64,000 nucleotides of DNA from Pyrinomonadaceae bacterium (GTDB lineage: Bacteria; Acidobacteriota; Blastocatellia; Pyrinomonadales; Pyrinomonadaceae): assembly GCA_019694345.1 (NCBI GenBank), contig JAIBCA010000069.1, positions 1 through 64,000 of the forward strand. The letters are read 5' to 3'. Of the stretch, positions 8,778 to 17,089 are shown piece after piece. The position numbers were made by a program, and so were the translations under genes. Under the pieces are notes generated by a model that saw nothing but the letters and a program-made list of their open reading frames with translations, had not been told where the DNA came from and did no database searches. Numbering within the stretch: the stretch's first letter is position 1; each line of letters opens with the position of its first letter.

Positions 8778-9890
8778 ATGTCTTTTGATGTTGCCATCGT
8801 CGGAGGAGGACTTGTCGGTGCGGCCTGTGCCGCGTCTCTTTCCGAACGCGGCCAAAAAGTAGTCGTAATAGAATCGACGGGCATCGCATCCGGCACCACC
8901 GCCGCCGGAATGGGCCATATTGTTGTGATGGACGACAGCGAAGCCCAGTTCGCCCTGACCCGCTACTCGCAAATGCTCTGGGATCGACTTTCCCCGGAGC
9001 TTCCAAAACTCGCTGAATTTGAGAATTGCGGGACGATCTGGGTCGCGTCAGACGACGAAGAGATGGACGAGGTCCGTCGAAAAAGCGCTTTTTACGCCGA
9101 GCGAGGTATCAGTTGCGAGATCCTCGACGAGTGTTCGCTCCGAGCGGCCGAGCCTAACCTTCGCCAAGGGCTGGCCGGCGGTTTGCTTGTCGAAGGCGAT
9201 AGCGTTGTATATCAGTTATTCGCTACGCGATTTCTGATCGAAAAAGCAAAGCGGAATGGTGCCGAATTGATCGTCGGCAAAAAGGCCCTCGAGATCGGAG
9301 CAAATGCGGTCACGCTGTCGGACGGAACAAGGGTACTATGCGGTCGGGTTGTGAACGCCGCGGGTGCCGCCGCCGCCGAACTTTCGCCCGGGTTAAATAT
9401 CTCTAAGCGAAAAGGCCATCTCGTTATCACCGAACGCTACCCCAACTTCGCCCGGCATCAGCTTGTCGAACTCGGCTATCTAAAATCGGCTCACGGCTCG
9501 GCGACAGATTCTGTCGCGTTCAACGTCCAGCCGCGGAGCACCGGGCAGGTTTTGCTCGGTTCGTCAAGGCAATTTGGTGCCGAGGACGGTGAAATCGATC
9601 ACGAGATCCTGCGGAGGATGACGGCAAGGGCGTTTGATTATATGCCGGCACTCAGAGATTTGTCGGTGGTCCGGGTGTGGACCGGTTTTCGCCCGGCGAC
9701 GCCGGACAATCTGCCATATATCGGTCGGTTGCCTGAACACGACAACATTTTCATCGCAGCCGGCCACGAAGGACTCGGCATCACCACATCGCTCGGAACC
9801 GGAGAGCTGATCGCCGACGCGATGCTCGGATGCGAGCCGGCGATCCCGATCGAGCCATATTCGCCGGCAAGGAAGGTGGCAGAACATTGA
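8778..9890 (+). CDS. D-hydroxyproline dehydrogenase, FAD subunit (DAO family)
   Basis: A 370-residue FAD-dependent oxidoreductase of the DadA/D-amino-acid oxidase family. The N-terminal dinucleotide-binding motif is 'VAIVGGGLVGAACAASL'; the C-terminal FAD-contact region 'FIAAGHEGLGITTSLGTGEL' is also typical, and 'VWTGFRPATPDNLPYIG' is shared by sarcosine- and D-proline-type dehydrogenases. In the heteromeric LhpBEF-type enzyme, this subunit oxidises cis-4-hydroxy-D-proline to the pyrroline and passes electrons to the 2Fe-2S subunits encoded next. The stop overlaps the following start by 4 bases (TTGA), which fits stoichiometric synthesis of a complex. Confidence 0.88.
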   Translation: MSFDVAIVGGGLVGAACAASLSERGQKVVVIESTGIASGTTAAGMGHIVVMDDSEAQFALTRYSQMLWDRLSPELPKLAEFENCGTIWVASDDEEMDEVRRKSAFYAERGISCEILDECSLRAAEPNLRQGLAGGLLVEGDSVVYQLFATRFLIEKAKRNGAELIVGKKALEIGANAVTLSDGTRVLCGRVVNAAGAAAAELSPGLNISKRKGHLVITERYPNFARHQLVELGYLKSAHGSATDSVAFNVQPRSTGQVLLGSSRQFGAEDGEIDHEILRRMTARAFDYMPALRDLSVVRVWTGFRPATPDNLPYIGRLPEHDNIFIAAGHEGLGITTSLGTGELIADAMLGCEPAIPIEPYSPARKVAEH

Positions 9891-10126
9891 TAACGCTGAC
9901 GATAAACGGTTCAAAGATCTCTGTCGAAGAAGGCACGACCGTTGCCGCGGCCGTTATATGCTCCGGGGAGACTGCATTTCGCAGGTCGGTAACTGGCGAG
10001 GCACGCGGCCCCCTGTGCGGAATGGGGATATGTTTTGAATGCCGTGTTACGATCGACGGTGAAGTCCTTAAACGTAGCTGTAATATAACCGCTATCGATG
10101 GAATGGAGGTCTCGACCGATGAGTGA
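9887..10126 (+). CDS. D-hydroxyproline dehydrogenase, small 2Fe-2S subunit
   Basis: A 79-residue ferredoxin-like protein. Cysteine ligands are in 'GPLCGMGICFECRVTID' (CxxxxCxxC) with the fourth in 'LKRSCNITA', the plant-type 2Fe-2S pattern used by small subunits of LhpBEF, opine oxidase and hydrogen-cyanide-synthase-like complexes. The start is TTG at 9887, which overlaps the previous stop (TTGA), with AAGGTGG upstream; no better start exists in frame because upstream residues belong to the antisense of the previous frame. It overlaps the next gene by 8 bases. The role is electron transfer between the two flavoprotein subunits. Confidence 0.85.
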   Translation: MITLTINGSKISVEEGTTVAAAVICSGETAFRRSVTGEARGPLCGMGICFECRVTIDGEVLKRSCNITAIDGMEVSTDE

Positions 10127-11366
10127 GATCGGGTCCGAGGTATTGGTGATCGGCGGCGGTGCCGCCGGAATGTCGGCCGCTCTCCCGGCCTCTGCCCGAG
10201 CTAAGGTGACTGTCGTTGACGACAATCCGTTGCTCGGCGGCCAGATCTGGCGGGCCGAACTGGGAAAGATCAGATCTCCCGAAGCTAAACTCCTGATCGA
10301 ATCGCTAGAGGCCGGCAAGATCACCGTGATCAACAATGCTCATGTGTTTGGGCCCGATAGCTATGGGCGTCTGCTCGCTGAATCGCCCGATGGCACGATC
10401 CAGCTCAAATACGAGAAGTTGGTGCTTGCGACCGGAGCACGTGAACGCTTTTTGCCTTTTCCCGGTTGGACACTGCCAAATATCCTAGGTGCTGGCGGCC
10501 TGCAGGCGATGGTCAAGGGCGGCTTAAGTATTGAGAACAAGCGTGTTGTCGTTGCCGGAACGGGGCCTTTGCTCTTCGCAGTTGCTGACTATTTGAAGGC
10601 GAAAGGCGCGATTGTCGTCTGCATCGCAGAACAGGCTCCGGCAGCAACGATACGTCGATTTGCCCTCGGCCTGTGGCGTTATCCTACCAAGATCACTCAG
10701 GGAACCGCAATGAGAATACGGCTCCGCGACGTTCCTTATCTAACCAATTCGTGGATCACCGGCTGCATCAAAAGCAGCGGATCGTCGAACGCGATCACGG
10801 CAACGATCTCGCGAAGAGGCAAGACTGTCAGTCTGGACTGTGATTACGTCGCGTGTGGATTCCATCTGGTCCCGAGCACCGAACTTGCTTCCGTTCTCGG
10901 CTGTCGGATCGAAAAAGGCGTGGTCGTGGTCAACGAATATCAGCAAACTTCCGTCGCCAATATCTACTGTGCCGGTGAACCGACCGGCATCGGCGGCATT
11001 GAGGCATCGCTTGTTGAAGGCAAGATCGCCGGGCTTTCGGCGACCGGTCAGACAGACGCCGCACGCGAACATTTTGCCGAACGAGACAAAACGCGAAGAT
11101 TCGGCAAGGCTCTGAATTCGGCATTCGCCCTTCGAGCCGAGCTAAAGCGGCTCGCCGGACCCGATACGATCATCTGTCGATGTGAGGATGTCGAGTACGG
11201 CCGCCTGACTGAATTTCCAAGTTCGCGTGAGGCCAAGCTGCAGACCCGCTGCGGAATGGGCCCGTGTCAGGGCCGCATTTGCGGTGCCGCGACCGAATTT
11301 CTCTTCGGCTGGGAGCCCGGCACCGTGCGTCCACCGATCTTTCCCGTTAAAATGGAGAACCTATGA
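10119..11366 (+). CDS. D-hydroxyproline dehydrogenase, large FAD/2Fe-2S subunit
   Basis: A 415-residue pyridine-nucleotide-disulfide-type flavoprotein. It has an FAD motif 'VLVIGGGAAGMSAAL', a second nucleotide motif 'KRVVVAGTGPLLFAVADYL', and a C-terminal BFD-like 2Fe-2S cluster site with 'IICRCEDVEYG' and 'RCGMGPCQGRICG'. This is the layout of the large subunit of heteromeric D-hydroxyproline dehydrogenase, opine oxidase and HcnB-like proteins. The ATG has GGAGG 9 bases upstream and overlaps the small subunit stop by 8 bases; its own stop overlaps the deaminase start (ATGA). It probably links substrate oxidation to a downstream electron acceptor. Confidence 0.85.
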   Translation: MSEIGSEVLVIGGGAAGMSAALPASARAKVTVVDDNPLLGGQIWRAELGKIRSPEAKLLIESLEAGKITVINNAHVFGPDSYGRLLAESPDGTIQLKYEKLVLATGARERFLPFPGWTLPNILGAGGLQAMVKGGLSIENKRVVVAGTGPLLFAVADYLKAKGAIVVCIAEQAPAATIRRFALGLWRYPTKITQGTAMRIRLRDVPYLTNSWITGCIKSSGSSNAITATISRRGKTVSLDCDYVACGFHLVPSTELASVLGCRIEKGVVVVNEYQQTSVANIYCAGEPTGIGGIEASLVEGKIAGLSATGQTDAAREHFAERDKTRRFGKALNSAFALRAELKRLAGPDTIICRCEDVEYGRLTEFPSSREAKLQTRCGMGPCQGRICGAATEFLFGWEPGTVRPPIFPVKMENL

Positions 11367-12292
11367 CAATGAAATGGATGGGCGTTATGCCCGCGATCAC
11401 CACTTGCTTTGACGACGATCTTAATATCGACCACGATTTCACCGCAAAGCACGTCAATTGGCTGGTTGATAACGGCTGTACGGGTATTGTGACCAACGGA
11501 AGCCTAGGCGAAGGCGGTACATTTTCGCTTGACGAGAAGATCGCGCTTTGGAAGACCGTTGTCGGTACTGTCGGCGATCGAGTGCCCGTTGTAGCGGCTA
11601 TCGCCTCGATGACCACGTCCGACGCTTGTGCCCAGGCGGTCGAGGCCGCGTCGGCCGGCTGTTCGGGCCTTATGGTTCTACCGCCGTACGTTTATCGTGG
11701 CGACTGGAGGGAGATGAAGTACCATATCTCACAGATCGCCAAATCGACCGACCTTTCGTGCATGCTTTATAACAATCCCGTTGCATATGGGACCGACTTT
11801 CTGCCGGAGCAGGTTGCCGAGCTTGCTGCCGAATTGCCGAACCTGCACGCGGTCAAAGAATCTTCGACCGATGTACGCCGCGTGACCGCCATTCGTGCTT
11901 TGTGCGGCGCTCGCCTGGAGCTTTTTGTCGGCGTTGACGACTGCATCGTCGAGGGCATAAATGCGGGAGCGACAGGTTGGATAGCGGGGCTCGTGAGTGC
12001 GTTTCCGAAGGAATCGGTCGATCTTTTCAATTACGCGATGAATGGCGAGAACGAAAAGGCCCGCGAAATTTACGAGTGGTTTCTTCCGCTGTTAAGGCTC
12101 GACACGGTTCCGAAGTTTGTTCAGCTCATCAAGCTTGTTCAGGAAAGAGTGGGCTGGGGCAGCACCCGTGTACGACCGCCGCGTCTAGAACTCGTCGGTA
12201 CCGAACTCGCTGAAACACTTGCAATTATCGATCACGCCTTGGCAACACGTCCGGCGTCGTCGGAAACATCCAATGCCGAGGACCGCAGTTAG
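11363..12292 (+). CDS. 1-pyrroline-4-hydroxy-2-carboxylate deaminase (DHDPS/NAL family)
   Basis: A 309-residue TIM-barrel aldolase-family protein. The Schiff-base lysine is K165 in 'LHAVKESSTD' and the active-site tyrosine Y136 in 'MLYNNP'; 'TNGSLGEGGTFS' matches the substrate carboxylate loop. In the DHDPS/N-acetylneuraminate lyase family the LhpC branch deaminates 1-pyrroline-4-hydroxy-2-carboxylate to 2-oxoglutarate semialdehyde plus ammonia. The operon position between the dehydrogenase subunits and a semialdehyde dehydrogenase is the main reason for choosing this over true dihydrodipicolinate synthase. The start overlaps the previous stop by 4 bases, with GGAG upstream. Confidence 0.88.
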   Translation: MTMKWMGVMPAITTCFDDDLNIDHDFTAKHVNWLVDNGCTGIVTNGSLGEGGTFSLDEKIALWKTVVGTVGDRVPVVAAIASMTTSDACAQAVEAASAGCSGLMVLPPYVYRGDWREMKYHISQIAKSTDLSCMLYNNPVAYGTDFLPEQVAELAAELPNLHAVKESSTDVRRVTAIRALCGARLELFVGVDDCIVEGINAGATGWIAGLVSAFPKESVDLFNYAMNGENEKAREIYEWFLPLLRLDTVPKFVQLIKLVQERVGWGSTRVRPPRLELVGTELAETLAIIDHALATRPASSETSNAEDRS

Positions 12293-12311
12293 TAAATGAC
12301 ACTTTGGACCA

Positions 12312-13895
12312 ATGAAAAATGATCTGACCGGAACATCTATTATCGGCCGATCACGCGGCGCGGTCACCGCCGACGCCTTCCGTGCATTCGACCCGACAAC
12401 CGGCAACGCTGTCGAGCCGGCGTTTTACTCGGCAACACTTGACGAACTTGACCGAGCTGCCGCACTTGCCGAAGCCGCTAGAATTCCCTATGGAGTGATC
12501 CCGGGCCGCGAGCGTGCCATTTTTCTTCGCAGGATCGCAGATAATATCGAGGCTCTCGGCGACGAATTGATCGAGCGGGCCACGCTTGAGACCTCACTGC
12601 CAAATGCCCGATTCGTCGGTGAACGCGGACGCACCTGTATGCAACTCCGAATGTTTGCCGACCTGCTCGACGAGGGCTCATGGGTGGACGCACGGATCGA
12701 TCACGCTATTCCGGACCGTGAACCGCTGCCCAAGCCTGACGTTCGTTCGATGCTTCGGCCGGTCGGCCCTGTAGCCGTGTTTTGTGCGAGCAACTTCCCG
12801 CTCGCGTACTCCGTGGCGGGCGGCGATACCGCTTCCGCACTCGCCGCGGGTTGTCCGGTGATCGTAAACGCCCATATCGCCCACCCCGGAACGGCGGAAC
12901 TCGTCGGCAACGCCGTTGCCGATGCGGCAATGGAATGCGGCATGCCCGAGGGCGTCTTTAGCCTCTTATTTTCAAGCGGTTACGACATCGGCCAGGCTCT
13001 CGTCAAGCACCCGTCGATCAAAGCCGTCGGATTTACGGGTTCGCGTCGCGGAGGCCGGGCATTGATGGACATCGCCGCCGCACGTCCCGAGCCTATACCG
13101 GTTTACACAGAGATGAGTTCGGTAAATCCGACATTTATCCTTCCAAATGCCGTAAGGGAACGCGGCGACGCGATCGTTGAGGGTCTTCTTGCCTCGGTGA
13201 CCGGCGGCGTCGGCCAGTTTTGCACGAAACCGGGTCTGGTCTTTCTGCCGACGGGTTCGCCAGGCGACGGATTTGCAGAAAAGTTTGATCGAATGATCGA
13301 GGACACTGCCCCGGCACCGCTGCTGACCGGCGGGATCAGCGACGCATATAAGGCTGCAAGCTCAAAACGAAAGAACGAGGTCAAAGGATTTACCTTCAAT
13401 ACGCAGTCTGATCTGGAGGGTTTTGCGGTAAATCCCTCGACCTTTGAGGTGCCGGCGGTCGATTATCTCAACACGCCCGAACTCAACGAAGAGATCTTCG
13501 GCCCGACAACCCTGCTCGTCCGCTCGGACCGGCACGACGAACTTCTGGCAATTGCCCGCTCGCTCGAAGGTCAGCTTACCGCCTCGGTCCACGGCACCGA
13601 AGAGGACCTTCGCTCATATGCTGATCTCATCGCGATACTCGAAACCAAGGTCGGCCGGCTTATATTCAACGGATTTTCAACTGGTGTTGAGGTTTGTCCG
13701 TCGATGGTACACGGCGGCCCGTATCCGGCGACGTCGGACGGTCGTTCAACAGCGGTTGGCAGTCGGGCGATGACCCGGTTCGCGAGATTGGTCTGTTTCC
13801 AGAATTTCCCCGACCCGTCACTGCCCGACGAGTTGAAAGAAGCAAATCCACTAGGGATTGACCGTATGATCGACGGAAAGATGTCGCGAATCTGA
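12312..13895 (+). CDS. 2-oxoglutarate semialdehyde dehydrogenase (aldehyde dehydrogenase family)
   Basis: A 527-residue aldehyde dehydrogenase. The catalytic cysteine is C304 in 'GVGQFCTKPG', the general base E267 in 'VYTEMSSVNP', the oxyanion Asn is in 'CASNFPLAYS', and NAD(P) contacts are in 'VGFTGSRRGG'. The long form and the 'GQFCTKPG' and 'YTEMSSVNP' blocks match type III alpha-ketoglutaric semialdehyde dehydrogenases, which finish hydroxyproline and pentose/hexarate routes by making 2-oxoglutarate with NADP+. It is 19 bases after the deaminase. No transporter or regulator follows: the next gene is convergent. Confidence 0.9.
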   Translation: MKNDLTGTSIIGRSRGAVTADAFRAFDPTTGNAVEPAFYSATLDELDRAAALAEAARIPYGVIPGRERAIFLRRIADNIEALGDELIERATLETSLPNARFVGERGRTCMQLRMFADLLDEGSWVDARIDHAIPDREPLPKPDVRSMLRPVGPVAVFCASNFPLAYSVAGGDTASALAAGCPVIVNAHIAHPGTAELVGNAVADAAMECGMPEGVFSLLFSSGYDIGQALVKHPSIKAVGFTGSRRGGRALMDIAAARPEPIPVYTEMSSVNPTFILPNAVRERGDAIVEGLLASVTGGVGQFCTKPGLVFLPTGSPGDGFAEKFDRMIEDTAPAPLLTGGISDAYKAASSKRKNEVKGFTFNTQSDLEGFAVNPSTFEVPAVDYLNTPELNEEIFGPTTLLVRSDRHDELLAIARSLEGQLTASVHGTEEDLRSYADLIAILETKVGRLIFNGFSTGVEVCPSMVHGGPYPATSDGRSTAVGSRAMTRFARLVCFQNFPDPSLPDELKEANPLGIDRMIDGKMSRI

Positions 13896-13921
13896 GATCA
13901 TTCCGATTCAAACCCTGACAG

Positions 13922-14845
13922 CTAAAGTACAAATTCCGGCACGCTCGGCTCGTCCGGAACTATGAACTCCCTTCCCTTATCGCGTGCCCAACGGTGGAGC
14001 CACGAGATCCCCGCCGGCCCGACGTACGTGTCCGGCAGGCGATAAGCCTCGTCTTTCAGCGCGGTCTCGAGATCGACGAACTTGTATCCTCGTCGCTTGA
14101 ACATCGCCGCCAGGTCGTCGAAATGGTCCGAGTTGATAAAATTCGCGTGGATCAGCAGCGTCTGTGCGATCTCTCGTCCAAACAGCCTCATTGATTGGCG
14201 TTCCCAGTAGTCCAGCTTCTTTTCCATGTACGGCACATACGCATCGCCGACCTTTTTCATCAGCGCCTTATCGCCGCGGTCAAACGCTAGATCGTAGGCT
14301 CGCGAAAAAATGTAATCCGCGTTATCGAATGAGATCGGCGCGATCGTATATCCGCGATCGTTCAGGAACCGGCCAAATTCGGCCTTGATCTCCATCGTAC
14401 GGCCGGTCTGCAAGAAGGGATGTCGAAAATACCTCATTTTGCGGCCCTTTTCGGCGAGCAATTGCTTAGTGATCGTTTCGCCCTTTAGAAGGTCCGACTC
14501 ATATTCGGCAAGGTCGATCTGATTCAGACTGCGGTGCGAATACGTATGATTGCCGAGTTCGAGACCCGCAGTGAGCCACATTCGGAGCAGATCGACCTGT
14601 TTCTCGTCCGCCTTGCCGCCGGCATAAAGCTTGTTCTCGTTTACAAATCCGATCGCCGGAACCTTGGCCTTGGTAATGTGCCCGAGCAGTTTCTTAGTGA
14701 TCTCCTGACGATTCTTGAGCGTGCCGCGTGTCGAGACGACCGGTAAGTCGTCTATAGTTACCGCAAAAGTTCGTTCAACTTGCGACAACGAGATAACTGG
14801 CATCAGCGATACCAAAATAAGAGCGAACGATAATACTTTAGGCAT
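13922..14845 (-). CDS. Secreted polysaccharide deacetylase (NodB homology)
   Basis: A 307-residue exported protein with an N-terminal signal sequence ('LSFALILVSLMPVISLS'). The NodB domain shows the catalytic pair D32-D33 in 'AVTIDDLP', metal-binding H100 and H104 in 'ELGNHTYSHRSL', and the motif 3 'RYFRHPFLQTG'. These enzymes remove acetyl groups from N-acetylated sugars of chitin, peptidoglycan or surface polysaccharide. An insertion of about 60 residues after motif 3 ('YIFSRAYDLAFDRGDKALM') is larger than in simple chitooligosaccharide deacetylases. It faces the hydroxyproline operon and precedes nothing co-directional except the VOC gene, whose stop lies 3 bases upstream of its start. Confidence 0.88.
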   Translation of the reverse strand: MPKVLSFALILVSLMPVISLSQVERTFAVTIDDLPVVSTRGTLKNRQEITKKLLGHITKAKVPAIGFVNENKLYAGGKADEKQVDLLRMWLTAGLELGNHTYSHRSLNQIDLAEYESDLLKGETITKQLLAEKGRKMRYFRHPFLQTGRTMEIKAEFGRFLNDRGYTIAPISFDNADYIFSRAYDLAFDRGDKALMKKVGDAYVPYMEKKLDYWERQSMRLFGREIAQTLLIHANFINSDHFDDLAAMFKRRGYKFVDLETALKDEAYRLPDTYVGPAGISWLHRWARDKGREFIVPDEPSVPEFVL

Positions 14846-14848
14846 TAA

Positions 14849-15265
14849 TTATTTGGCAAAAACCTGTGCCAGGTCCGCAAAGGCCTTAAACTCGAGAGCG
14901 TTGCCACTCGGATCGAGAAAAAACATTGTCGCCTGCTCGCCGACCTCGCCGGCGAATCGTATCTTGGGTTCGATCACAAACTCGACGCCTTTCGCCGAGA
15001 GATCGTCAGCGAGAGCGACCCATTGTTCCATCGGAAGGATCACGCCAAAGTGCGGCACCGGCACATGGTCGCGGTCAACGTCATTCGTTGCCCGTACACC
15101 GGCATGTTCGGGGGCGAGATGGGCGACGATCTGGTGGCCGAAAAGGTCAAAGTCCACCCAATGATCCGAACTTCGGCCTTCGGTGCAACCGAGCACATTC
15201 AGATAGAATTCACGTGCCGCGGCCAGATCAGTTACGGGGAACGCCAAATGGAAAGGATTTCTCAT
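14849..15265 (-). CDS. VOC (glyoxalase/bleomycin resistance fold) protein
   Basis: A 138-residue protein with two beta-alpha-beta-beta-beta modules: '[19 protein letters not shown]' and '[20 protein letters not shown]'. Metal ligand candidates are H6, the His in 'HFGV' and the Glu in 'NALEFKAF'. The family includes glyoxalase I, dioxygenases and antibiotic-binding proteins; this one is a dioxygenase-like '[12 protein letters not shown]' type, and its substrate is unknown. Its start is 20-odd bases from the divergent methyltransferase region, with a CATAAT hexamer just upstream, so the mRNA could be nearly leaderless. It is immediately upstream of the deacetylase gene. Confidence 0.85.
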   Translation of the reverse strand: MRNPFHLAFPVTDLAAAREFYLNVLGCTEGRSSDHWVDFDLFGHQIVAHLAPEHAGVRATNDVDRDHVPVPHFGVILPMEQWVALADDLSAKGVEFVIEPKIRFAGEVGEQATMFFLDPSGNALEFKAFADLAQVFAK

Positions 15266-15337
15266 ATCTAGATTATGTCGAGGCCAAGCGCTATCGCGAT
15301 TCAGCAGAGTCCGTTCGTTGTGCTAGTCTTTTCAATA

Positions 15338-16513
15338 ATGGTCGAACATATTGAGAATTTTGTCAGCGAGATCGCCAAGAGCATTCAGAACGGCACATTC
15401 GTTAAACTCTCGCTTGCAAATTATAAGGGCTCAGAACCGCATCTGCAAAAGATACTGATCCGCCTTGTCGAAACAAAAAAGGGCGTTCGGCTATATTTTC
15501 TGTATCGAAGCGAGACGCGCGATGTCGCTAAAAACTATGATTTCGACCTTGGATTGGGATTGATCGCTACAGCCTTTGATGACGGCTTTCGAAACGGACA
15601 CTTATTCACCACGGCGGGCGACCTCCAGTTGGATATTAGCAATAAAGGCAAAACTCGCCTTAATCGAGCCAAACCGGCTTTCCGGCTGACTCCGCCGCTC
15701 GGACATGATCGCGAAAAGGCCGCACTCGTCGATGCCAACAGCTTTTATCTCAAGGCTCTCGGGATCACAGATGACACCGGCCGTATCAAGGATAAACAGC
15801 AGGACAAATGGCGTCAGATCAACAAATTTGTCGAGGTGATGGCAAGCCTATACAACAGATCTGAATTGCGTGAAAAAAGATCACTGTCAATCGTCGATAT
15901 GGGTTGCGGCAAAGGTTACCTGACTTTTGCGGCGTTCGATTATTTCCGAAATACGCTTGGCCTCGAGGCCGTAGTGACCGGGATCGACGTAAAGAGCGAA
16001 CTTGTTGACCTGTGTAACGGCATCGCCAGGGCCTGCGACTTCGACGGCCTTAGCTTCGTTGTCGGCAGGATCGACGACTTCGTGGTGGGCGATACCGATA
16101 TGCTGATCGCACTTCACGCATGTAATACGGCGACGGATGAGGCTCTCTTTAAGGGCATCAAGGCCAACGCTGGCCTGATATTGGCCGCTCCGTGCTGTCA
16201 TCAGGAGATCCGGCCGCAGATCACGCCGCCGGCGATGCTCAAGGATGTTCTAAAGCACGGCGTGATGCTCGAGCGATTCGCCGAGTTCATTACAGACGGT
16301 CTCAGGTCGCTTTTGCTGGAACGGAGCGGATATTCGACCAAGCTTTTCGAATTTGTCAGTACGGAGCATACCCCAAAGAACAATATGCTCGCCGCTACAC
16401 GGCTTGGTCGACCGAGGCCTCCCGAAGAGTTCCAGCGACAGATCGTTGAGATCAAGGAACAGTTCGGCATAGATCAACACCGTCTTGAGACGCTTCTGGG
16501 ACCGCCGGATTGA
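15338..16513 (+). CDS. SAM-dependent methyltransferase (METTL25/RRNAD-like)
   Basis: A 391-residue protein. Motif I for S-adenosylmethionine is 'SIVDMGCGKGYLTF'; an acidic loop follows with 'GIDVKSELVDLCNG'. A later 'LILAAPCCHQEIRPQ' block (APCCHQ) is a signature of a methyltransferase group found in bacteria and as METTL25/RRNAD-like proteins in eukaryotes, in which RNA or protein substrates are suspected. The ~140 residues before the Rossmann domain are a separate region of unknown fold. I prefer the ATG at 15338 ('MVEHIENFVSEI') to the frame-extending start at 15275, which lacks a family match. Substrate unknown. Confidence 0.75.
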   Translation: MVEHIENFVSEIAKSIQNGTFVKLSLANYKGSEPHLQKILIRLVETKKGVRLYFLYRSETRDVAKNYDFDLGLGLIATAFDDGFRNGHLFTTAGDLQLDISNKGKTRLNRAKPAFRLTPPLGHDREKAALVDANSFYLKALGITDDTGRIKDKQQDKWRQINKFVEVMASLYNRSELREKRSLSIVDMGCGKGYLTFAAFDYFRNTLGLEAVVTGIDVKSELVDLCNGIARACDFDGLSFVVGRIDDFVVGDTDMLIALHACNTATDEALFKGIKANAGLILAAPCCHQEIRPQITPPAMLKDVLKHGVMLERFAEFITDGLRSLLLERSGYSTKLFEFVSTEHTPKNNMLAATRLGRPRPPEEFQRQIVEIKEQFGIDQHRLETLLGPPD

Positions 16514-16577
16514 ACCTTATTCGTCAGACCGCTCGATTTTACTTGACCAGACCAACGAACCGCTCTATGATTGAGGT

Positions 16578-16605
16578 TTGCGTTTAGTCGCACATCGCTT
16601 ATATA
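16578..16605 (+). promoter_or_regulatory. Candidate sigma-70-type promoter of rpmE
   Basis: TTGCGT (16578-16583), a 16-base spacer, then TATATA (16600-16605), 19 bases before the rpmE start. The -35 hexamer matches 4 of 6 consensus bases. The assignment is by pattern only. Confidence 0.35.
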
Positions 16606-16624
16606 CGGCGAAGGAAGTGAGATT

Positions 16625-16846
16625 ATGAAAAAGGAAATTCATCCTAATTACAACGAGATTTCGGTGATCTGTGCCTGCGGAAGCACATTCAAGACCCGCT
16701 CAACGATGGGCGAGGATCTCCATATAGAAATTTGCTCGGCCTGTCACCCGTTTTTTACCGGCAAACAAAAGCTTGTTGACACGGCCGGCCGTGTGGATCG
16801 CTTCAATAAGCGATATGCTCGCGGTGCCGCTGAAACTGCGAAATAA
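16625..16846 (+). CDS. rpmE: 50S ribosomal protein L31 (zinc-binding form)
   Basis: A 73-residue ribosomal protein, normal length. It is the C+ zinc-binding form with four cysteines (C16, C18 in 'VICACGS'; C37, C40 in 'ICSACHPF'), followed by the conserved '[15 protein letters not shown]'. The ATG at 16625 is preceded by GGAAG; the longer frame from 16571 is not part of the gene. L31 sits in the central protuberance of the 50S subunit and bridges to the 30S. Zinc-containing L31 can act as a zinc store and is replaced by a Cys-less paralogue in some bacteria under zinc limitation. Its neighbours, DUF1385 then prfA, form a common gene order. Confidence 0.97.
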   Translation: MKKEIHPNYNEISVICACGSTFKTRSTMGEDLHIEICSACHPFFTGKQKLVDTAGRVDRFNKRYARGAAETAK

Positions 16847-16900
16847 GGCGAGAATGCGATCAACAATCGTAATTTTCAACTATTAGCTCTCTAAAATTTG

Positions 16901-16970
16901 ACGCCGACCACTAGCGCCGTTCGATACGGGTGTGCCGAACACACCCAGATCGGTGAAAAAGGGTCGGCGT
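16901..16970 (+). other. Structured intergenic element between rpmE and DUF1385 gene
   Basis: Outer arms ACGCCGACC (16901-16909) and GGTCGGCGT (16962-16970) are perfectly complementary over 9 bases. Between them is a second perfect hairpin, GGGTGTG (16928-16934) with CACACCC (16940-16946) and a CCGAA loop. This nested design with strong GC stems suggests a folded RNA in the transcript, not a simple terminator, because no T-run follows. It matches no riboswitch consensus I can recall. The orientation assigned follows the flanking genes. Confidence 0.45.
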
Positions 16971-17089
16971 TAGTTGTTTCTTAGCTGTGTTGGGATAAAT
17001 GCGGTGTGGGCGGAACATCTGATCACGATGACGCCCGGTCCAATATCAGCAAGCATCCGTTTTACGACTTGAGCAATCAAAATCGAAGT

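Noticed and set aside
9830-9886. Longer N-terminus for the 2Fe-2S subunit
   Set aside because: It would overlap the previous gene by 61 bases and has no ferredoxin-like sequence; the TTG at 9887 gives the family start.
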